Positions 16,929-21,612 of a DNA stretch of 21,612 bases are shown in pieces. Below the pieces are notes generated by a model. The model was not told where the DNA came from, did not search any database, and saw nothing but the letters and a program-made list of their open reading frames with translations. How positions within the stretch are numbered: the stretch's first letter is position 1; every line of letters starts with the position of its first letter. This stretch comes from Oscillospiraceae bacterium (lineage in GTDB: Bacteria; Bacillota_A; Clostridia; Oscillospirales; Oscillospiraceae). The translations under genes and the position numbers were made by a program. The stretch is from NCBI GenBank assembly GCA_017936985.1, contig JAGBEM010000082.1, positions 1 to 21,612 of the forward strand, in the 5' to 3' direction.

Positions 16929-17624
16929 TTACAGTTGCCGCAGGGCATCTACCAGCGCGGTCTTGGAAGCTGTCTTTTCATCCTTGATCTTGATGACCCG
17001 GGCAGGACAGCCTGCCACCACCGTGTTGGGCGCTACATCCTCCACGACCACCGCGCCGGCGGCTACCACCGCATCATGACCAACACGGCAGCCCTCAATA
17101 ACCACTGCGTTGGCACCGATCAGTACATTATCCTCCACGATCACCGGAGTAGCGGAGGCCGGCTCGATCACACCTGCCAACACTGCACCGGCACCTACAT
17201 GGCAATTTTTACCAACTGTTGCACGGCCGCCCAGAATGGCACCCATATCGATCATGGTGCCTTCTCCGATGACCGCACCGATGTTGATGACAGCGCCCAT
17301 CATGATCACAGCATTCTTGCCGATTTCCACCTGTTCCCGGATCACTGCGCCGGGCTCGATCCGGGCAGGGATATCCTTCATGTCCAGCATGGGGATGGCC
17401 GAATTGCGGCAGTTGTTTTCGATCTCTACATAGGCAAATTCGTTATTCTCCAGCACAGGTTTCACGTCCTTCCAGTCGCCGAAGACGATCTTGCAGCCGG
17501 AGCAGCCGCCGGGGAACTCCCGGCAGTTGGGAAAAGCAACAGGGGCTTTTTCCCAGACATAGACCTTTACCGGGGTCTTTTTCTCTGAGGTGCGGATATA
17601 TTCAATGATCTGCTGTGCATCCAT
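16929..17624 (-). CDS. dapH: Tetrahydrodipicolinate N-acetyltransferase
   Basis: A 231-residue enzyme that acetylates tetrahydrodipicolinate from acetyl-CoA in the acetylase branch of diaminopimelate/lysine synthesis. The N-terminal alpha/beta part (1-75) begins [10 protein letters not shown], and residues 73-82 ([10 protein letters not shown]) and [14 protein letters not shown] lead into a left-handed beta helix of hexapeptide repeats (about 85-205; for example [38 protein letters not shown]). It ends in the family-typical LRQL. Length matches B. subtilis DapH. The start at 17624 has AGGAG 6 bases upstream; an extended reading to 17777 would run into the divergent promoter and is rejected. 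An odd cysteine cluster (C34, C41, C44) sits in the N-terminal domain. It is transcribed away from the deacetylase gene, so the pathway is split over two divergent units. Confidence 0.95.
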   Translation of the reverse strand: MDAQQIIEYIRTSEKKTPVKVYVWEKAPVAFPNCREFPGGCSGCKIVFGDWKDVKPVLENNEFAYVEIENNCRNSAIPMLDMKDIPARIEPGAVIREQVEIGKNAVIMMGAVINIGAVIGEGTMIDMGAILGGRATVGKNCHVGAGAVLAGVIEPASATPVIVEDNVLIGANAVVIEGCRVGHDAVVAAGAVVVEDVAPNTVVAGCPARVIKIKDEKTASKTALVDALRQL

Positions 17625-17655
17625 AGGTATCTCCTCTTTTTCGTTGATTGCTAAC

Positions 17656-17684
17656 ATGGTATCACCATTTCCCCAAAAACACAA
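17656..17684 (-). promoter_or_regulatory. dapH promoter
   Basis: TTGTGT (17684-17679), 17-base spacer, TACCAT (17661-17656) on the minus strand, about 32 bases before the dapH start. Moderate match. Confidence 0.45.
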
Positions 17685-17693
17685 GTGCAGAAA

Positions 17694-17722
17694 TTGACAC
17701 TCAGAAAAAAATGCTCTATAAT
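17694..17722 (+). promoter_or_regulatory. Consensus promoter of the deacetylase-aminotransferase operon
   Basis: TTGACA (17694-17699), 17-base spacer, TATAAT (17717-17722): a full consensus sigma-A promoter. The start codon is only 22 bases past the -10, so the leader is about 15 bases, little more than the AAGGAGG site. This leaves no room for a leader riboswitch or attenuator. Confidence 0.85.
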
Positions 17723-17744
17723 AACGAAAAAAGGAGGCGAAGCC

Positions 17745-18833
17745 ATGCAGATCGCACAAGATCGCCGGGCACTGCACCGGATCCCGGAGCTGGACCGGCA
17801 GCTGTCAAAGACAATGGAATATCTGAAAAGCGCTCTGGAACCGCTGAACTGCCGGGTCTTCTCTCCCATGGAGGGCGCGCTGTGCGCCTGGTTTGATTTT
17901 GGTGCGGCAGAGGCTCTGGCTTTTCGCAGCGATGCCGATGCGCTGCCCATCCGGGAAAATACAGGTCTTCCCTTTGCATCCGAGCATCCGGGGCAAATGC
18001 ACGCCTGCGGTCACGACGGCCACATGGCGATCTTGCTGGAGCTGGCCAGACGGCTCAGCAAGAAAAAGGCTCTGAAACACAATGTACTTCTGATATTCCA
18101 GCCAGCGGAGGAAACCACCGGCGGCGCTAAGGACATTTGTGACACCGGCATTTTTGCAACCTACGGCGTAAAGGCTATCTTTGCCCTGCATTTGTGGCCC
18201 GGTCTTACTGCAGGTGCCATTGCCAGCCGCCGGGAGGAAATGATGAGCCGCTCCTGCGAGGTCACAGTGGACATATCCGGCAAGTCCGCCCACATTGCCA
18301 AAGCGGCAGAGGGGATCGATGCGATGGCAGCTGCTGTGGAATTTTACGCCAAAGCCACTGCTATGGAACAGGCTCTGCCCCGGCACATCTTCCGCCTGCT
18401 GAAATTCGGCAAACTGGAAAGCGGCACGGTGCGCAACGCCCTGGCCGCCACAGCCCATTTGGAGGGTAGCCTCCGGGCTTTCCACGACGAGGTATTCTTC
18501 TCCCTTCGGGATGGACTGCTGGCTATTGGCAAGAAGATCGAAGCTGCCACCGGCTGCTCCGTGAAGATCCACATGAATGACGGGTACCCCGCAGTGATCA
18601 ACCCCGGCGACCTTTACGACCGGGTGCGCAAATGTGTCCGTTTTAGCGAGCTGGATGCCCCCAGCATGATCACCGAAGATTTTTCCTGGTATCAGAAAAA
18701 GCTGCCCGGCGTGTTTTTCTTCCTGGGTACCGGTGACACACCGGCGCTCCACGCGGACAATTTTAACTTTGATGAACAGATCCTTTTGAAAGGCGCCGAT
18801 TTCTTTGCGGAATTGGCGGAGAATTTCCAATGA
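17745..18833 (+). CDS. dapL: N-acetyldiaminopimelate deacetylase-type M20 amidohydrolase
   Basis: A 362-residue metallo-amidohydrolase of the M20 family (IAA-amino acid hydrolase/YkuR group). Metal-site motifs are RSDADALPI (61-69), [10 protein letters not shown] with C88 and H90, QPAEE (119-123), H149 (ALHLWP) and H336 (PALHADNF). A dimerisation domain lies between about 165 and 285. Because dapH is directly divergent and an aminotransferase overlaps its end, the substrate is most likely N-acetyl-L,L-diaminopimelate, deacetylated to L,L-diaminopimelate in the cytoplasm. The start at 17745 has AAGGAGG 7 bases upstream; an upstream ATG at 17685 precedes the promoter. The symbol follows B. subtilis usage and must not be confused with the L,L-diaminopimelate aminotransferase also called DapL. 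General M20 acylase activity is the alternative. Confidence 0.88.
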   Translation: MQIAQDRRALHRIPELDRQLSKTMEYLKSALEPLNCRVFSPMEGALCAWFDFGAAEALAFRSDADALPIRENTGLPFASEHPGQMHACGHDGHMAILLELARRLSKKKALKHNVLLIFQPAEETTGGAKDICDTGIFATYGVKAIFALHLWPGLTAGAIASRREEMMSRSCEVTVDISGKSAHIAKAAEGIDAMAAAVEFYAKATAMEQALPRHIFRLLKFGKLESGTVRNALAATAHLEGSLRAFHDEVFFSLRDGLLAIGKKIEAATGCSVKIHMNDGYPAVINPGDLYDRVRKCVRFSELDAPSMITEDFSWYQKKLPGVFFFLGTGDTPALHADNFNFDEQILLKGADFFAELAENFQ

Positions 18834-19972
18834 TTCCATTAAATTCCAATCTTTTGACTTTAACGCGCAGCCAGATCCGGGTCTACACCAATCTGGCCCG
18901 GCAGACACCGGATTGCGCCATGCTGACCATCGGCGAGCCGGATTTTGACACGCCGGAAGTCATTAAAAATGCGGCCATTGCCGCTTTGCAGGCGGATATG
19001 ACCCACTATGCCCCCAACCAAGGGTCCGCTTCTTTGCGGCAGGCAGTGGCAGACTACGAAACAAACCGGGGCAATGCGACAAATCCCGATCAGGTGCTGA
19101 TCACCATCGGTGCCTGCCAGGCACTGTTTACCGCACTGCTGGGCATTTTGAACCCCGGCGAGGAGATCATCGTGCCCACCCCGGGCTTCGGTCTGTATGA
19201 GACTATCGCCACCGTTGCCGGTGCGAAAACCGTCCGGCTGGATATTTCCAAAACCGGCTTTCAGATCACCCAGGACGCCCTGAACGCCGCCATTACCCCA
19301 AAAACCAAGGCCATTATCCTGAACTCTCCCTGCAACCCTACCGGAACAGTTCTGAACCGGGAAAGTCTGGAAAATGTGAAGCAGGCGGTGTTGGGTAAGC
19401 CCATTTTCGTGCTGTGCGACAATGTGTACAATCAGCTTTCCTACGGCGATTGCCCGGATCTGAGCCTGGATGCACAGCTGAAAGATCAGCTGCTGCTGTG
19501 CCAGAGCTTCTCAAAGCCCTACGCCATGACCGGCTGGCGGATCGGTTATCTGGTTTGCCCCGAATATGTAATGGATCGGCTGCTGCTCTTAAGCGCGGCG
19601 ACCATCACTGCCGTACCCACTTTTCTGCAGGAAGCTGCCGTGGCCGCTCTGCAGACAGATCCAGCGCCTATGCGGGAAATCTACTGGCAGCGCAGGGAAT
19701 ATGTCTGTAAACGGCTGACGGATATGGGGCTTCCCTATCCTGCCCCGGAGGGTGCATTCTACGTATTCCCGGACATTTCGGAATTTGGTATCGGCTCTGC
19801 GGAATTTTGCACCCGGATGATCCGGGAGGGTAAGGTTGCCGCTGTGCCCGGTGAATGCTTCGGCGCAAATACGCACATTCGCCTTTCCTATTGCTACAGC
19901 AACGAAGAGCTGAAAAAGGGACTGGACAGGCTGGAAGCCTTTATTCAAAAGCTAAGGGAGGGCTCTGCATGA
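18830..19972 (+). CDS. patA: PLP-dependent aminotransferase, probable N-acetyl-L,L-diaminopimelate aminotransferase
   Basis: A 380-residue fold-type I aminotransferase of the aspartate/alanine transaminase class. GEPDFDTP at 35-42, SPCNPTGT at 166-173, D197-Y200 (CDNVY) and the PLP lysine K229 in SFSKPYAMTGWRIGY are all present, with the family's C-terminal arginine in HIRLSYC. It would use glutamate to convert N-acetyl-2-amino-6-oxopimelate to N-acetyl-L,L-diaminopimelate, the step between DapH and the deacetylase. The start overlaps the deacetylase stop by 4 bases (ATGA), indicating coupled translation. Specificity comes from context: dapH and the deacetylase gene are adjacent; by sequence alone it could be a general aspartate or aromatic aminotransferase. 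Confidence 0.87.
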   Translation: MIPLNSNLLTLTRSQIRVYTNLARQTPDCAMLTIGEPDFDTPEVIKNAAIAALQADMTHYAPNQGSASLRQAVADYETNRGNATNPDQVLITIGACQALFTALLGILNPGEEIIVPTPGFGLYETIATVAGAKTVRLDISKTGFQITQDALNAAITPKTKAIILNSPCNPTGTVLNRESLENVKQAVLGKPIFVLCDNVYNQLSYGDCPDLSLDAQLKDQLLLCQSFSKPYAMTGWRIGYLVCPEYVMDRLLLLSAATITAVPTFLQEAAVAALQTDPAPMREIYWQRREYVCKRLTDMGLPYPAPEGAFYVFPDISEFGIGSAEFCTRMIREGKVAAVPGECFGANTHIRLSYCYSNEELKKGLDRLEAFIQKLREGSA

Positions 19973-21318
19973 AAACCCTGATCTACGGCGGTCATGTCAT
20001 AGACCCTGCCAACCGGGTCAACAGCAAGCTGAATCTGCTGATCGAAGACGGCAAAATCGCCTGGGTGGGTACCGGCATGGTGAGCGCTGATGAAACCATC
20101 GATGCCACCGGCAAGATCGTTTCCCCGGGTTTTATCGACATCCATATGCATGAAGATCCTGTGGGTGAAGACGGCAAGATCGACTTCGACATTGCCAATT
20201 CCATGCTGCGCATGGGTGTCACCACCGCCACCGGCGGCAACTGCGGCATCAATGTGTACGACCCTGTAAAATATCTGGAACTGGTGGATCGGGACGGCGC
20301 ACCTGTGAACATGGTCATGTTCGCCGGTCACGAGTATTTCCGAAAGGCCGCCGGTGCTGCAGACATTTACGCCCAAGCCACCGAGGAACAGAAGTGCACT
20401 ATGGAAAACATGATCCACACCGCTCTGGAGCAGGGCTGTGTCGGTGTTTCCTTTGGACTTCGGTATGTTCCGGGTGCTAACAAGGACGAGTTTTTCCGGG
20501 CAGCAGCCTGCTGCCAAAAAGACAGCAAACTGATCAGCTCCCATGTGCGGGACGATGCAGACGGCATTTTTGATGCCATCGACGAATTTTGCGCTGCAGG
20601 TGTTACCTACGGTATTCCCGTACAGATCTCCCACATCGGCTCCATGGGCGGTTTTGGCCAGATGGAGGCTGTGCTGCAGCAGATCGACAACTATAAGCTG
20701 GGCGGTCTGGACATTGCTATGGACTGCTATCCCTATTTCGCCTTCTCCACCCGGATCGGCACCCCCACCTATGACCCGGGCTGGCTGGAGCGCTATCACT
20801 GTGACTACAGTGTGCTGGAATTTTCCGAGGGAAAATACAAGGGCCAGCGGGCCACCAAGGAAACCTTCGATGAGATCCGCCGGGATTTCCCGGAGTGCAT
20901 CACCGTATGCTATGTGATGAAGGAAGAGGATGTGCATCTGGCATTCCGGCATCCGGCTGTGATGCTGGGCAGTGACGGTCTGCTGAATAACGGACAGGGT
21001 CACCCCCGGGCTTCCGGCTCTTTCCCCCGGTTCCTGGCAGAGTTTTCCCGGAAGGGCAATTTAAGCCTTTACGATGCCATCGAAAAGATGACCGCCATGC
21101 CTGCCAAGCGGTTGGGGCTTACCAACAAGGGCCGGCTGAATGTGGGTGCAGACGCAGACATCACCATTTTCGACTACGAAAAGATCACCGACGGTGCCAC
21201 CTTCTCTGAACCGGTCCTGCCTCCCACAGGCATCGATTATGTGCTGATCGGCGGTCAGATCGCGGCAAAGGATTGCCGGATCGTGAAAAACAATTGCGGC
21301 AAGGCGGTCCGAAAGTAA
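19969..21318 (+). CDS. D-aminoacylase-type amidohydrolase
   Basis: A 449-residue metal-dependent hydrolase of the amidohydrolase superfamily, closest by pattern to N-acyl-D-amino-acid deacylases and D-glutamate-type deacylases. A small beta domain is formed by both ends (MKTLIYGGHVIDP; ADADITIFDYEKI). Visible site residues are H59 and H61 (DIHMHED), C92 (GGNCGI, the bridging-cysteine position of D-aminoacylase), H192 (SSHVRDD), H222 (SHIGSMG) and D336 (GSDGL). The order equals that of the Alcaligenes enzyme. It should free D-amino acids, or a related N-acyl compound, in the cytoplasm. The ATG at 19969 overlaps the patA stop by 4 bases, with GGGAGG 7 bases upstream; the longer frame from 19855 lies inside patA and is rejected. 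The true substrate is unknown; the diaminopimelate context makes an acyl-diamino acid or wall-derived compound conceivable. Confidence 0.88.
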   Translation: MKTLIYGGHVIDPANRVNSKLNLLIEDGKIAWVGTGMVSADETIDATGKIVSPGFIDIHMHEDPVGEDGKIDFDIANSMLRMGVTTATGGNCGINVYDPVKYLELVDRDGAPVNMVMFAGHEYFRKAAGAADIYAQATEEQKCTMENMIHTALEQGCVGVSFGLRYVPGANKDEFFRAAACCQKDSKLISSHVRDDADGIFDAIDEFCAAGVTYGIPVQISHIGSMGGFGQMEAVLQQIDNYKLGGLDIAMDCYPYFAFSTRIGTPTYDPGWLERYHCDYSVLEFSEGKYKGQRATKETFDEIRRDFPECITVCYVMKEEDVHLAFRHPAVMLGSDGLLNNGQGHPRASGSFPRFLAEFSRKGNLSLYDAIEKMTAMPAKRLGLTNKGRLNVGADADITIFDYEKITDGATFSEPVLPPTGIDYVLIGGQIAAKDCRIVKNNCGKAVRK

Positions 21319-21355
21319 AAGGAAATTTTTAGAAAATATATATTGGAGGTAACCT

Positions 21356-21612
21356 ATGGAACTCGGATTTTGGTCACTCGTTCCCCCGCTGCTGACGATC
21401 ATCTTGGCCCTGACCACCAAGAACGTCTTCATCTCCCTGCTCATCGGCATTCTCACCGGCAGCCTGGTGCTGTGCGGCGGTGCCCCCATTGAAGGCATCA
21501 ACAACGCCATCTATTCCATTGCCGGCTCCATGAGTCAGGGCAACACCCTGATCATCGGCTCCATCCTGATCACCGGCGCAGTCATCTACCTGATGGAAAA
21601 ATCCGGCGGTAT
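21356..21612 (+). CDS. nhaC: NhaC-family Na+/H+ antiporter-type transporter, C-terminus cut by window edge
   Basis: The first 85 codons of a membrane transporter that runs off the right edge. The start MELGFWSLVPPLLTIILALTTKNVFISLLIGI and the following TGSLVLCGG and NTLIIGSILITGAVIYLMEKSGG match the beginning of NhaC-family antiporters. Two or three hydrophobic spans are visible (about 7-20, 25-45, 65-80). The ATG at 21356 has GGAGGT 5 bases upstream. It follows the amidohydrolase by 37 bases with no terminator between, so it is probably the fourth gene of the operon. Members of this family include sodium/proton antiporters and carriers of organic acids, so it could move the product or substrate of the amidohydrolase; the visible part does not decide this. 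Confidence 0.8.
   Translation, partial: MELGFWSLVPPLLTIILALTTKNVFISLLIGILTGSLVLCGGAPIEGINNAIYSIAGSMSQGNTLIIGSILITGAVIYLMEKSGG

Overview
The window looks like chromosomal DNA of a Gram-positive member of the Clostridia. The sequence evidence is Shine-Dalgarno sites of the AGGAGG type, two lipoprotein signal peptides, a class B sortase, an acetylated-intermediate route to diaminopimelate, and a sugar ABC importer without its own ATPase gene. The base composition is moderately GC-rich by eye, which would fit a gut Oscillospirales-type genome, but that placement is inference. I see no rRNA, tRNA, CRISPR, phage or insertion-sequence features.

Layout. (1) From about 9.3 kb down to position 1, all on the minus strand, lies a starch/maltodextrin locus. 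In transcription order it holds a solute-binding lipoprotein (malE-like), two permeases (malF- and malG-like), a lipoprotein alpha-amylase of GH13, a TraX-family membrane protein, a glycogen-debranching-type enzyme, and a GH13 oligo-1,6-glucosidase-type enzyme cut by the window edge. (2) A 525-bp intergenic region (9246-9770) carries the malE promoter with an overlapping palindrome, two further inverted repeats, and the promoter of a plus-strand Na/phosphate cotransporter-family gene. (3) Minus-strand gdhA converges on that gene across a shared terminator. (4) A minus-strand tldD-tldE operon is divergent from a plus-strand class B sortase. (5) dapH (minus) is divergent from a plus-strand operon holding an N-acetyl-diaminopimelate deacetylase, a PLP aminotransferase (patA-type), a D-aminoacylase-type amidohydrolase and the start of an NhaC-family antiporter cut by the right edge.

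How the genes fit together. The surface amylase would cut alpha-glucan, the binding protein and permeases would import the maltodextrins, and the debranching enzyme and oligo-1,6-glucosidase would finish branched products in the cytoplasm. No ATPase (MalK/MsmX type) and no local regulator are seen, so both must be encoded elsewhere. GdhA links ammonia and 2-oxoglutarate to glutamate, the amino donor used by the diaminopimelate aminotransferase. The DapH, deacetylase and PatA genes form the core of the acetylase branch of lysine/diaminopimelate synthesis, needed for peptidoglycan.

Most of the window is ordinary metabolism. The items most worth a second look are the malE control region, the TraX gene inside the sugar operon bracketed by two related hairpins, the D-aminoacylase and antiporter genes translationally linked or adjacent to the diaminopimelate genes, and the overlapping inverted repeats in the malF leader. 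I found no convincing evidence of a wholly new system.
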